From positions 66,692,783-66,756,782 of the forward strand of contig JAKCOZ010000002.1 of assembly GCA_022605955.1 (NCBI GenBank): a stretch of 64,000 nt of DNA. Direction: 5' to 3'. Shown one piece after another: positions 1-14,300 of the stretch; position 1 is the first letter of the stretch; each line of letters starts with the position of its first letter. The DNA is from Rallus limicola (lineage: Eukaryota > Chordata > Aves > Gruiformes > Rallidae). The position numbers were made by a program, and so were the translations under genes. Below the pieces are notes generated by a model. The model was given only the letters and a program-made list of their open reading frames with translations. It was not told where the DNA came from and ran no database searches.

Positions 1-2197
1 TTGCAATGATGTGCAGGCAACAAAACAGATACAAGGAAAGTGAACAGAAGAGTTCTACGCTACATGCACAGTTTTTCGTGTGCATAGGGCTCATTTAATT
101 AAAAAATATTACATAAGGAAAAGAATAATTACCTACAAATTTACCACAGGAAACAAAATATTTTCTTGAAAAGCATAAAATGCCTAATTATCTGATGAGG
201 TTGTCTCCAAAGTCGTATCAAAAAAGTTCATAAAGTTCTAAATAACATAATGGAACTCTCTCTGTTTTAAGCACCAGCGAAAGACAACTAGAATGACAAT
301 CACATAATTTATTCTCTTCATTTTAGGAAAAAATAAGAACATGATTTCCTAAATATCTAATATTTTGTGTTAGCTAGTCAGGACTATCAACTGATTTCTT
401 ACACTGTAAGTCATTGTACCAGTATTAGGCCATAACAGGATTCAGTTATGAATCTGAAATTCATATGAACTACTATACTAGATATAGAGTATTCTCAATA
501 AATAGAATAGACTCTATTACATTGCCAGCAGAAATTGTTCATTCATTTGCACTCATTAGATATATTTGTTTCTAGACTATCAATGCACATAGAATGAAAG
601 CTGCTGTGAGAGAATACTAAATTATAATCATGCTAATTTGAAAGATGCTAGAGAGCTTTGCCAGTTTTAGGCTTGGGTAATAACACCAAGCTGTATTCTT
701 CATCCTACAGTAATTACACTGACTCAAGAGGAGATAGTACAGATTTTTGCTACATAAGTAGGATCACAGCAGGTCCCATTTCCCCAGAGGATTTCATACA
801 TTTTAATGAGTGTTATGTCGATACAAGCCTCAGAGGAGGAGATTTGAGTAGAGCTGACGTAAATACACCTGCTTTTTTATCTGCTTTCTCACCAAAGAAT
901 GAAAATCTAGGGCAGAGGATATGAAGGATACAAATGGAATGCTAAACATAAGGAAAGTAAATTGATTGACATCATATTTCATAATTGCCAGACTAACCTG
1001 ATCTTAATCCACTTCAGACTATTCTTAGTTTAAAGATACATCCCAGGACTTACTTGTCAATCATAACATTCCCTAGCTTTGGGGGTTTTTTTTACTTCCC
1101 TAACTTAAGCTAAATGAAAAGAACAGGCCTACAATGTCTTGTTGCAAATCCTTTACAGACTGGATTGAGAAAACAGACTTAAGTAGTCTTTATTTTGACA
1201 GTGTTGAAGGAGCTATTGAAACGTGTTTAATTTCCTTCTGTGCTTGCTAACTGTTTAACTGTATGATGTTTACTGAAATCGTTTAAACTGGAAAAAGAGA
1301 TTTAGAAGTATATAACTCATACATTACCCAACTTATTACAGATGTGCTTCTGAAATGCTTAAGGAAGCTCAAGTAGAAAATCTTCTCATTAGCAAAAAAC
1401 AAAAGAAGTAAAAATCCCAGAAACTCTCAGTACCGAAGGGAGAACAGATTATTTTTAACTCCTTTATATTTCTGAAAAAGTAGTGCTTTAACATTACCTT
1501 CTTTCTAATATTCTAATTGAAGCAATTTCATGATATGTTAGTTTAATGGTAATGAAGGGAAAGATTTAAAAAAAAAAACCTTTTGGTAATAAATTATTAC
1601 CTTTCTCTTCTGTAACAGACACATAGTTAACAGCCTAAGCCATTATGAAATCTAATATACCCAGAGCAAGTTTCCACAAAACAAACTTGGGATTCTGCCT
1701 TGATACATATTTCATATTTAGAAGAAATGAACATGTTTTTCCTTAGTTAAGTGGTAGCATTTTGTAAGCTGTTCAGAAAGACTTGTGGCTATTTATAAAT
1801 TAACTTTACCCCAAAATAAAAATCAGATTTGCACATCAGTGTGTGACATAAAGGAATATATATTACAGTCATCTAAAGTTCTAATATAAATATGTTTTTT
1901 TACTTATAAAATGACTGCTGAAATCCATCTATATATTACATGCTCAAGGTAGTGCGCTCCTCAAAAATCTACTTTAGGAAATTCAGAAAAGGTTTCCTCT
2001 TAAATCTATTTTTAATAAACAAATCTAAAGAGCATACTTATTTATCTTCAACAAAACTTATTAAGTCACTTGGTAGATTAGTTTGTTGTGCTAAAATATA
2101 TCTTTTTTTGTCCATAGTTACATTAGCACTTGAGAATGAAGCCTCAATTTTAGTCTCCTTAATTAAAAATGTGTCAATTTACTTCATCAGCACTCAC
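1..2197. other. CORIN intron 2 (partial), AT-rich
   Basis: This is intronic sequence downstream of CORIN exon 2, starting with the GTGAGTG donor at its right end. I could not find the next exon (human sequence near VYFKSNGS) on the minus strand. There are short A and T runs but no recognisable transposon. The open frame on the plus strand at 658-924 lacks any family signature. Confidence 0.6.
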
Positions 2198-2342
2198 CTA
2201 CAAAGGTAAGCAGGATCACCAACAAAAGGATAAGGGCACAGATGCATGGAATCAGTATTAGGAGCAAAAGTCGAAGGAACTTGGCAGAAGCCAGTTTCTG
2301 AGAGCACCCATCCCCCATATTATCTTCATCTGTTCCTAAGAC
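2198..2342 (-). CDS. CORIN: CORIN exon 2, cytoplasmic tail end and signal-anchor
   Basis: This 145-nt exon lies between a TTTTCTTTTCAG acceptor and a GTGAGTG donor. It starts in phase 0 with VLGTDEDNMGDGCSQKLA, then SAKFLR, and continues into a run of about 24 hydrophobic residues containing LILIPCICAL and ending TFVG, leaving one base for the next exon. Lys and Arg on the N-terminal side and the uncharged hydrophobic run fit a type II anchor (N-terminus inside). The human tail has DDNN just before this point; here it reads DEDN. An internal in-frame Met in DNMGDG could serve as start for a transcript lacking exon 1. Confidence 0.95.
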
Positions 2343-5300
2343 CTGAAAAGAAAAAGAGCACAGTTTTATCAATCCATTGTCAATTACTGAAGTGTAAGTT
2401 TTCAATAGAAGTCCTCCCCATTACACAGAACAGCTATATGATTTAACAATCTACAATAAATGGCTTTCAGATTCTTAAGGAAAAGTAGCATGTAAACTTG
2501 CTTTATGGTGGACAGCCTCATGTAATCCATATAATTTAATTTAGTTCACCCAATATCCACAGACTTACAGCTTCACTGACATTTCTAAACATTTTTGACA
2601 AACTGAAAGTTGGATAGTCATTTCATTTGAAAAAAATGTAAAATACATAGCAAAATTAAGCAATAAGGCTAAATAAAGCTTAGCTTATTATTAAAAATAA
2701 TCCACTACTAATTATTTGAGAGTTCCATGTTCTTAACTTTCTGAGTAACCATTATAATCTCTGCTTTAAGTGACAATAGAAGCAATAATCATAGAAGCAT
2801 AGAAAGTGTAAGGACAATTCCACTTATTATGCACAATAATGCTGTCTCATTTTTAAGTACTTTACAAAATTATAACTTATCACAGCATTCTGTAGAGTTT
2901 GCAACTAATGTTTTCTGTTCTATAAATGCAATATAGAGGAAGATAGAAAAGTTATTTTCTTAGTTCAATTGAACTGCACAAAGTGCAAAAATTCAAACCT
3001 TTGCAAAAGCCTAACCTTGTATTTTTATATTAAAATATAGTACATTTATAGTGAAACACAACTCCATTAAGACTATTATTTCATATACTGGGAAAATGTC
3101 ATACTCTTTAAAAAAAACAGAATTCCAAATGAATATTTAATAGCAAGATTGAAACTGTTCTTATGAAGTCAATACATTTTTCTTCAAAATTGATTAAAAG
3201 TAAGTACAATTTTTCCTATGATAAGATGAAAATGGATGATAGGATTATTAATTCCAGACAATGTCTTCCCAAAGGATGACTAATAGTTTATCCTCTTTGT
3301 CTGGAAGATCAATCACATTGAAGTTGGTTGTGAGAGGACACAAGAGCGTAAATGCATCCATTACCCTGACAGCCCCTGCCCAAAGAACCTCAAGAGACTG
3401 AGGTCTACAGCATATATATTATTGGTCTTGTAAATGCCAGTCTCTGTGGGTTATGCCTTTGGCTGACTCTGCTGTAAGTGCCTTCCTGTGAAGAACAGGT
3501 TACTAGACTGACTGGCACAAATGAAAGTTGAAGTATTTCTTAAGGAATTGCTACACAGAGCCTAGATTTATATCCCCCAACCTCACAGCCCATTTTCCTG
3601 CCTCGATTGAGAAGACTGTAGGCATAAATGGGATTTACAGTGTTATTTTCCATCATTCTGCAACATCTCTTGTTCTAGCATAGCACAAAGGCTACTTGTA
3701 AGGAAACTTTCCTTGCTGGTAATATTAGAATTATCATCTACTTCTGATACCACTGTATACAAGACACTGCAGACACAGTACAGACAACAGTTATCTGAAC
3801 ATCTGAAACAGCCAGCTCAGGGTGAGAACAGTAAGTGGTAGCTCTGTCTATTGAAAAGGTACATTTCAGGGTATCTAAACTAAATTACTGCCGTTACCCA
3901 CATGTAACACCTCAAATTTCTAGGCACAGAGATTTAGGTGACTTTTAGGAAACTAAATCCAACCAACATTTAGACAATCCCTGCTTGACTTTGTAACTAC
4001 CTGCAGTCCATGCTTGCCAACATTTCATATTAAATTCTTCAAAGTCTGCCTGAAGTTTTGCTGCTCATCATGCTAGAATGTAGCAGCTTAGCAGATACTC
4101 AGGGCAGGCTTCCCTGAATTCCATCATCTTGGTTTGCACACCCTTGGGGCATCTGAGAGCGGGTAACAGAGGAATAACACAGCTCAGTTGTGAATACAGA
4201 TATCCCAAAACACAGCTGCCATAACTGTTTTTGAAAGCATTGCCAAAAAAAGAAAATGCAATAAAATTGCCCTTTCTAACAGTGCAGTGGCTACAGTGCT
4301 CACATGGGAAATGGAGCTGTTGAGTTCAATTCCCTCTTCAGCCTGAAGCAGTTAAAAATTAGATCCACAACTCAGGAGAGTATCACAACCACCTGAACAT
4401 AAACTCCTCATGAATCAGAGCACACTATCTCCTGAAGTCACTGTATTCTGTAAAAAAAAAGCACAGCTCTGCTGGGCCAGACACCAGGGAGCAGGACAGT
4501 CACTACACAGCCGAGTGATTAGGGCACTCAGGAGCTGACTCTGAGTTTCTTCAAGACAAATGAACATAAGATCCAGCTTGTTTTCCTAAAGGAATGACTC
4601 CCAATCAAAATGCACTTACTGAAAATCCCAGGCAAAAGTGCCCAACTCTGCCCAGTGTAATACAAGGTTAATTCTGATCCAGAACCCCACAAAGACTTAG
4701 CCATGGAGTAAAAAACTTGTGTTATCAATAAATAACAAAATTTTATTCTCAGATAATTGAGAAAAATCACAGAAATAGTATTCATGGACAATTTTTTTTT
4801 TTACTGTTCTTGTGAGGAGGAGATGATATTGAATATTTTGTATTTTTCCAAGCACAAGTGTATAACAGAGAGCAGAGTTACCGCTACTGTTGTACAGATG
4901 CCTCAGAATTAACCTAGGAGAAACATTAAACATGTACCAATGAAAACAGCAATCTTCTTATGTTCCTCTGTTTCTGTGAGATATTTTTTCTAAGTCTAGT
5001 GGCGTTGTGGATGCTAGCTACTTTAAGCAAATGTTAATACTAAAGGATAACCTCAAACTTTTTCCTGCCAACTCCTGAAAACAATAAGTCTCAAACTTTG
5101 CATTGACAACTTACTACCACAGTTATTAAAAGGGACTGTTGTGTCCAAATTTGTTTTCAGTGATTGCTCAAGGAAAAAATGAGGGATTGTGGAATGTGGT
5201 TCTCTGAACAACATGAATTACTACTTTTGTATAACAGCAAAGTAAATATTTATAAATAACTGAACAGCACGTTGTATTTTTGCCTTCTACAGGAAAGCCC

Positions 5301-8300
5301 TCATGAAAAACACAAAACCTGTTTAAAATAATCATCGATGACTGAGAAAGCATAAACTTATTTTTTCCGGCAATTTTGCCAATTTTCCATGACTTGAACA
5401 TCTACATGAGGTTTTTACCATCAATTTCTGTTGTGAATATGAAATAAAACTAGAGAGAATGCTAATGGTTCCTATATCAATAATGAGAATTTAATAAAGT
5501 GTCCTATTGTATTAGGTCAGACTGAGATGGAGTTAATTTTCCCCATAGCAGCCCTTGTAGTGCTGTGTGGTGTATTGGTAGCCAACAAGGTGTTAATAAA
5601 ACACTGATGTTTTGGCTACTGTAGAGCAGTGCTGCCCAGCATTAAGGCTGCCTCTCCAAAATCTCTCCCCTCACCACCTGGAGGTGGGCAAGATCTTGGG
5701 AGAGGACACAGAGAGGACAGCTGACCCAAACTGACCACAGAGATGTTCCCTACCATATGACAATTGCTCAGCAATAAAAGACAAGAAAAAACAAGGTGAA
5801 GGGGAAGGGGAGGGGGTGGGGAGGTGGGGGTGGCATTTTTAATTTATGACATTTGTCTTCCAAAGCAAGCACTAGGCAGACAGAAGCCCTGGTTTCTGGA
5901 AGTGAGAAGCACCTGCTGATGGGATAATGCTTTGGTTTTTTTTTTCTTTGCTTTCATGTGCATCCTTTTCTTTTTATGTTACTAAACTGCCTTTATCTTG
6001 ACCCACAAGGTTTTATCCATCTTATTTTTCTCCGCTCCCTGTCCTGCTAAAGAGAGGAGTGATAGAGCACTTCAGTGGGTGCCAAGGACAAGCCACCACA
6101 CCTGTAGATAAACATAAATTAATTATACCTATTCTTTACATATTCCCTAATACTGATTTCTTCTTGCCACCAAATACTGTTATACACAAAGAATATATGC
6201 ACCAGGTTTGAGTGCTCTAGTATACCAATGTTATTTGCATAAACTTCAGATATTCACTGTCCTCTCAGTTCTAATAAATAATGGAATAGAGGCATAAATA
6301 ACAGAATCTTCAGAGAAAAGGGGGCCTGTACAAGGAAACAGGGGTACTACATGCTTATTCAGTTGACTTACTTCAAGCTTCCAGGTTAGTGGCCAAGATA
6401 AGAAACCAGTCTCCCTGAACTCTCTCTGTAGTTAATAGTTTCTCTGAATCATTCTTTAAACCTGTAAGGGTATGGTACCTTGTAGATACACATCTATATC
6501 CTTTTCCAAGGGAATATTGAGAGCAAACTGAAGGAAACTAACCCTAAATGCTGGAGATTTTGGTTTTAAATAAATTTAGGACAGCACCAGACCAAAACAT
6601 ATTCTCAATACTTGAAGAAGAGTGGTGCAAGTTCCCTTCCTACAACTATTGTTAGAAAACTCCATTCAGTAAATATGGTTTTGATTTAAACAATGTGTGC
6701 ACTGTAGTTAAGAAATGTCAGTGTCTGGTTTTAAGACAACAAGTCGTTTGCTTTTAATACAATTGGGTTTTGTATTAAAAAAGAATACATTCAGAATACA
6801 GAATACTTAAAAACATCAGAGTGTTTCTTCTGACAGCTAAAAATTCTTTCCATAATGAAATGACATCAACCACTGTTTACCTGAGTGCCATTCTTTCAGT
6901 AATGACTGCAGTAAAAGAAACACTCCATGAAGTAACTCTGAGCTAATTTCAGTGTGGATTTTTAAAAAATCCTATGCTTATCTAGGACTGCAGGATCAGA
7001 ATGCTTACAGCTGATTCTCTGAAACCACAGAAAAAAAAAGATGGAAAAAATACAGTCCCATCTGACTATAGAAAGACTAAAAATTCATTGGACCAAAATT
7101 CACAGTGTATCTTCTGCAAGATGTGAAGGGAATTTGATCTCCTGGGTGACATTTCAATAACATGTCTGTCATATTAAAGCACAGAAATGACAGATTACAT
7201 TAAGATTTATGGGTAAAAAGCCTATACTAGCATGAAATTTTCCTTTTAGCCACAAAAACTAAGTTACTAGTCTATAAAGCAGCCTGAATCATGGTATAAG
7301 CACTTGACATAAAGATCACCTGCTGTTGTCACCACAAACCTAACAGATGTTCTCCAAATAAATATCACTAGGCCTAACAGCCTACTGTCAGTATCTTCTC
7401 TGCATGATGGTTCTCTACAGAGAAATGTAGAAGACAGCTGTAGAAGCATCAGGATATCTTGAGCAAGCCGTGCACCAAAGTACTATGCAGTGTTGTTTAT
7501 GCTGGAAAGAAGTGGAGACAAGTCCTGTCGTGAAATGCAGAAAGAATATTATTAGGGGGCGGTAAACAGGTGGCCTGTAGAAGTACTCATAATGCCAGTG
7601 AGGAATCTGCTACCCAGCCAAGCAATAGTCCGTGTATGGAAAATATGGTTAGATTTACAAACACTATCTGCAGCTCTTTCTATATCCTTTATAGCATTCC
7701 TCTTCTAACGCTGAAGCAGTGCTCTGTTATCAGCTCCTGTGATTTTATCAACTCTTACAATGTTGGTCTTAATGTTCTAGATATTGGATTCATGTGACTG
7801 TACCATCCATTAAAGATTTCCCTTCCCCGTAAGGGAAGATGATTCCCAGTTCTCATGGCTACAGCACAAAATCTGAACATGTCAAGCATTAATGTTTAAA
7901 CTCACAACAGCATGTATAAAGAAATTTAAACTTGCTTATTCTTACACCCTCTTTTGGCCAACTCACAATATTCAGATGCCTGGGAGTAAGTAGCAGAAGC
8001 TGCAAATGTTCTACATGTTTTTATTTAGGAGTCAGAAATACACTTCTATTTGACTACTTTATCACTAAAAAAAAAGGTAACACCATGTGTAGTGTCATGC
8101 TTTATTGTCACCTTAACAAGAAGAAAGTATAAGATAAATCCTCCAAAGGTGAAGCAAAGGCACATGCCAAAAACAGTAACAGGCAAAAGTTACTGGAAAC
8201 AAGGTTTTACATAATAATTTTCAGTGTTACAGCAATCAGCAAGCCAAATTGACATGGACCAACTAAAGAACAAGTGTTAAGGCAACATAAGAAATTGGAT

Positions 8301-11300
8301 AGTAAGCAGCTTTTGTCTGCAAATACAAGTAACACGTTCCAGTATGCACAAATTTAAGGGGGAGGTGGGGTGTTGGAGGTGGGGAAGCATAGCCATTCAG
8401 AAAGGAAGTAGTGCAATTTAGGGAGGGAAAAACACAAACAAATAAACAAACAAAACCAAAAAGCTCAAAACAAACAAATAAAAAAAAAAAACAACCAGTT
8501 TATGCAGCAAGGCAAGAAGCACAAGAAGCATGTTATCACCTGAACTGCTATTTGTGCAATGACATGCACTAGTTTTCCTGACAGTTCAAATTCCCTGTAA
8601 TCCTGAAACTTCTCCCAGGAAATTCCATATCCTCAGACAAGTTACAAAAAATTGCTGACATAATTAATTCAAAGTTCATTTTGATGAGCAGACCTCCTTT
8701 CCCATTCATGAAATAAAATACTCCTATTTTAGCCCCTGAAATGTAAACATACTGAGTCATCATACCACTGTGAAATACACAGTATCCCCATCAGGGAGAT
8801 CTCATCTAAAGCTGGGTACATCTTTCCAAAAGAATAATATCATGGGTGCCTGATGCTGAGTCCAGCCAGATTCTTTTGGCAGAAGCAGAAATCTGAAACA
8901 CATTTATCCTCCCTGACCTACATTTTCACCTAAAGTGTCAAACACACAAATAACTGGAACACCACAGGTTGGATTTTGTCTCAACAAACTCACCACCAGA
9001 TTCCATGTACCTGGGTGTGATACCATTAACTGCTCTCCACCTCTTTTAAAATTAGGATTAAGCACACCATTTAACCGTCATATAGAGTCAGTACTGATCA
9101 CTCTTCTAAAATTTGAATTGGAAGAGGGGAAAAAAAAAGGGTATTTGTGACTACTAGAGAATAGTAGTATCACCTCTTCTATAGCAAGATATTTGAATTT
9201 CCTTTAAAAAAAAAGTGCTGCTGAATAATGATTCTACTTTGGTATAAATGTAAATTGTTTATAAAATTATATATTGTTTATATTTTTTGTCATCTCAGTG
9301 AAGTAAGCTTGCAACTACAACAATGGATGCTTCCCTTATTTACAATGGAACTTCACTGAATTTTCAAGAACACTCACATTAAGAAACAGCTCAGCTGATG
9401 GCAAACTTACTACATTTCTAAGCTCTCTCTTCTTTATTACTAACAGCTGGTGACAAAGATGTGTGATGTTGTCATGTTTCATAAACTGAGCAAGATTTAG
9501 TAGACATATGGAAGATATCAAAGACTTTTCAAAAACTAATGTGTCTAGAAGACATTCATTTTAAGAACTAGGCTATGGTTAGAATTATCTGATATTTCTC
9601 AATACCAGAACATGAGCATCCATTCAGCCTACCTCAGCCTCAGCAGGCAGCAGGAAAGTGTTTTGGGGAAATTAATCTTCAGTTAAGGCAGAATTTATGC
9701 TTTGGGGGTTATTAGTTTTCTTTATATTTCTAGGGCTTGCAAAAATTACTCATGAAAGTTTCAAAAGCACCATGCTGGTTTTCTGAACACACCCAGAAAC
9801 CACTCTAATGCCTTCCTGACCATGCAGATGTTCGCTGCATTGAGGTTCACTAAGCAGGTAGAGCAGCAATGGCAAGTCTCTGGCTGTACACTGCTGAGAA
9901 TCACAATGCAACAGGTAGGGGAGCAACAAAGTCCTCGCTTCAGGTTCCTGCTTTGCTGGGAATTCAATAATCAGATGCCTGTACAAGAGCCAATAGCACC
10001 AAAAGCAAAATTGAAAACCATTAAAAAAAAAAAACTTAAAAAAAAATGTTAAATGGACTAATATTTGACAATAAAAAGATTTTGGAAAATAACATCTTAA
10101 GGGAGTGAAAAACTCCCCTTAAAACCAGCTTTTAAGCCTAGAAAACCAGAAGGCAGAAAAAGAAATCCTGCCTACACTGTAGCTCCCATTCAGTCTATCA
10201 ATCACTGCCTATATAAATCCTACCAGAAGCCCCATTTCACACAGAGCAACTAGACCTCACAATTGTTTCCCCCCTATTACTGCCTGATCCAAAGGCTTAG
10301 CCTTCTGAACTTGAAGGTGAACAGTACATCATGTATGTGCCATGCACATTGTTGACTACACAATCACTTAACTAATTACTATTTAAAACCAGAAGCTTTC
10401 AATTACATGAATTGGATGCTAAACTAGAATGCAAGCTAAACAAATCGCAAGGATCTTCTCAGAAGCATTTGTGTCCTTATGTTTCATGCATTTCTTTTTC
10501 ATTTTTTCTCTGAAATGTATAGAATACTCATACTTTAAACATCTGCCTGAAAGTAATTACATTTTTTTATTCAAATGTATAATGTTAACTTTGCTGACTT
10601 TTTTTCTGAATTGTGAATAAAAAAAAATACCAACCCTTGGACCAAGGATAAGAGCAGCAGCAATATTAATCAAAGGAAAGGACATGATTTAGAGTCAAAG
10701 CAAAGCTTCATCTGTTCAACACAGCTGGATATTTATTTGTCCTCCTCCCAAAGACAAAAATGGATTTACACAATGTCTCACAGGTTGATAACCTACTACC
10801 TAAAAAATTTAGAGGTGATTCATTCATTTTTCAGTGGGATTTGTTCAGAAACAATGCATCTTTGAACATTTTGCCTCAGCAGGAGAAAATAAAGAAAGAT
10901 AAGGATAGTTTTTGAAACTACCAGGACATCTTGACAGAAATAACTGAGGAGGTGAGAGATTAAACCTATTCATTATTACTGAAGTTATGAAACAACAAGA
11001 TAATACAGAAAACTCGAGATAAAGTGGGTTAACAAGGCACTTATATTGGTGTATGCATTTGACTATGACTTTGATATAGTATCAAAGGTTTATGGATCAC
11101 ATAAGGATTTTAACTTCTAAGTCACTGAAATAATAACAATCTAGTGAATTATAATTTAAAAAAAAGAAAAATCCTACTGTATTTATGGCTGGGACTATTC
11201 AATTTAAATTTTAATCCCTAGAATGGATGCCAGCTTTCCTCCCATTCATATTTTCTTTGGAAATCTCTATGATGAGGAGAAAGCAAATTGAAACCATCTG

Positions 11301-14300
11301 GGTTCTTAGCCCTTCCAGACCACTGCCAACACTATGCCATATACTCTGACTTTATGGGGAAAAGGAGAATTGTTAGTAACTTCTAAACACATTCAATTCT
11401 CATTTCAGACTTCCTTTCTAGCCTTGTCTACATGCACTACAAATTACTTAAACTTACACCTTTAAAAAGGCTGAGCAGAGACAAACTGAAGCTTTAAAAA
11501 AGCATTTACTGCTTAATTCTTTTGTTAGATGACTGCTACAAATCAAATAGCAAGGGGAAAAAAGATTTAAAAGAAAGATACCTACTTACTGTACAGTTCC
11601 CAATATTCTTTCTGTTATATTATCCATTTGGACAATATTTGTATGTGCACAGAACTAGCATCTTTCAAACAATGAGCTGCCTCTCAACATTATCTGTCAC
11701 CCAACACCGTATGATGGCAAAAATGTACAGACAAGGTGGGCTCAGCCATCTGTTTCTTCCTGAAGATGTGAAAATGCAGGAGGCTGGAGAAAGCCTGGTA
11801 ACTGTAGCATGTTCTGCTTCTATAATTTCAAGTCCTACTGGTTCTGGGACAACTTTAACATAGGAAAAATAATATATTCAGCAAATGATTTGACATCAGA
11901 AGCAGGAGCAATGGAAGAAATCTCCCTGTCACACCACTGACCCACGGAAGTCCAGAGCAGACAGAACATTGTATTACAGATATAAACGCAGAGCTGCAAG
12001 TCTGAGAGACCTGGGATGGAAAGTTCCTCATTGCTACCAGTGGGTTTATTTTTGAAAGAATGCCCTTTCAGAAATTCTGAAATACTACATTCTGAAATCT
12101 AATGGAATGAACAATGCAAGGAGCACATAAGAGAGATCTTACTGCATCACTCAGAGGGAGCAAGGGGAAAAATTTTCCTAGGAAATGCTTCCCGAGTCTG
12201 AAACACTTCCAAGTAACTTTCAGTAATATTGGAGTGACAGTATGGGCTGTTTTGAAACTGGGAGCTCTTTGAGATAATAAGCAATGGCAAGTGCTCTGGG
12301 CAATACATATTACTGCTTAATCACTGCTGAGTTTAAACTCTCTGGCCTCAAATAGATCAGCCACGGAAGATTCTAGCACATTAGTTTTTAAAACACTACA
12401 TTCTGTATATGGCAGAACTGAGTGTTATGGGTTTGAGGAAGAGAAGAAATACTTTGACAATCACTGCTCAGCCAATCTGAAAGCATGAGCACCATTCACT
12501 GAGCATTGATCTTGAATTTTATCTGAACTCTGACACATGAATTGTAATAGAAGCAGTCTGATGCAGTCCTAAAGAAGGAATCTCATGGCTATCTTTACTT
12601 CCTTACCTCCAAGGACTGAGTGAAGATGACATATATCCAATAGAAAAGATGCTTCTTTTGCAAGAAAAGGTGAGCTTTGGAATTCAGGGAGCACCTGTGT
12701 CGTGGTTTCACCCCGGCTGTGGGCCGAGATCCACGCAGCTGCCTGCTCCGTAAAGTAAAAGAGCAGGAGAAAAGGGAAAGGGGAGGGGGGGGGGGGGAAA
12801 CAAGGGAAGGGAAAAGGAAGGGGCAAATAACTCCAAAACCAAGAAACTAAGAGGCCCGTGGGTTGGGATAAGGATAGTTTACTAAGATAACAGAAAGATA
12901 AAATATAACAATGCTAACAGGACTTTAGAGCAAAAGAATATGAAACTATTGATACACAATGCAGTTTCTCACCGAACCACACAACTCAGGCCGCACCACC
13001 CAGAGCCGTCCCGGAACCCGACCGTCCCCCAAGACCCTCACGTCCCGGAAACGCCCCGCTTCTTCCTCCCATCAGCCCCCCTTTATCCTGGGCAGGACGT
13101 AATTGGCATGGAATACTCTCTTTGGCCCATCTGGGTCACCTGTCCTGGCTTTGATTGTCTGACTGCAACTAAAAACATCAGGGTGTTATCAGCACTGCTT
13201 TCATTTTAACTCCCAAACACAGCATTCCATCCGCTGCTACAAATGAAGTTAACTCTATCCTGTCTGAAACCAGGACAACCTGCAAAGATGCAACCTGACA
13301 ATCTTCTTTCCCACAGGTTTACAGGAGCTTTCCCCCAAGGATTATTTTATAAGGAAAAGGCTTTCCTTATAAAATAATTCTGTGTCCTCTATGGAAAACC
13401 AAATACGTACACACACTCCCAAAAAAAAACCCCAAACAACAACAAACAAAACCCACAACAACCAACCAATCCCACCCAAAAATATACATTGATTTAGCAT
13501 GTATGCAAAGGTTGGGTTCCCACAGAATACATACTATTGTGCAAGACATACTTCGCAATGAAGGACAGAGCTTGAATCAAAACCATTCCACAGCAGCTCT
13601 GACAGTATCTTTTAACAGCCTCTTTTCATCTTCTAGAGGGCAATACTCTAAATATTACCTTATGCTGGAAACAACATGAACAAAAATAGAAATTGTGTGG
13701 CACCCAAAGTAGCAGATGCTGCAGGGATTCAACTATAGTGATGGAGATGGAGAAAAGGAACTCAAGTACAGCTGGATTCATTTCATCCCTTCTTGATAGA
13801 AGGGGGATAGGGGAGGAGAGGTGGGGGAGCAGACAAACACAGAGGTTTCATGATACCTGAATCTGTAATTAAATATTTAATTAAATATTTATTATCTGTA
13901 ATTAACTCATTTCCTCCCCTCAAGACTGCTTTGCTCACAACAGTAATTGGTAAGTGATCTACCAACCTTTATTTTGACCCATGAACTTATCCTTCCTGTC
14001 TTCCCCCTATCCCACAGGATGACCAGGGCTGTGCAGGCACTTGGCTGCAAAGCTTGGACCACACCACCACCACATCCCGAGTAGGCCATGCTCCTGTGGG
14101 CACTGAGGGCCAGGAGCTGCAACATGGATGCACGAGAAGGAAAAGGCATATCAGCAACATGTTCTGATATCTCTCGCTGGCTTTAAACTGCAGATATTCA
14201 GATTCTGCAGGTAAAACAGACAGAAATACCAGCATATGCACAAATAAATCATTACAAGCGTTTCTTTAAGCTTTCATGTCTTGAAACGGCAACTGAAGAG

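Noticed and set aside
11522..11863. 113-codon plus-strand frame
   Set aside because: No recognisable family, no splice or promoter context; a chance frame in an intron.
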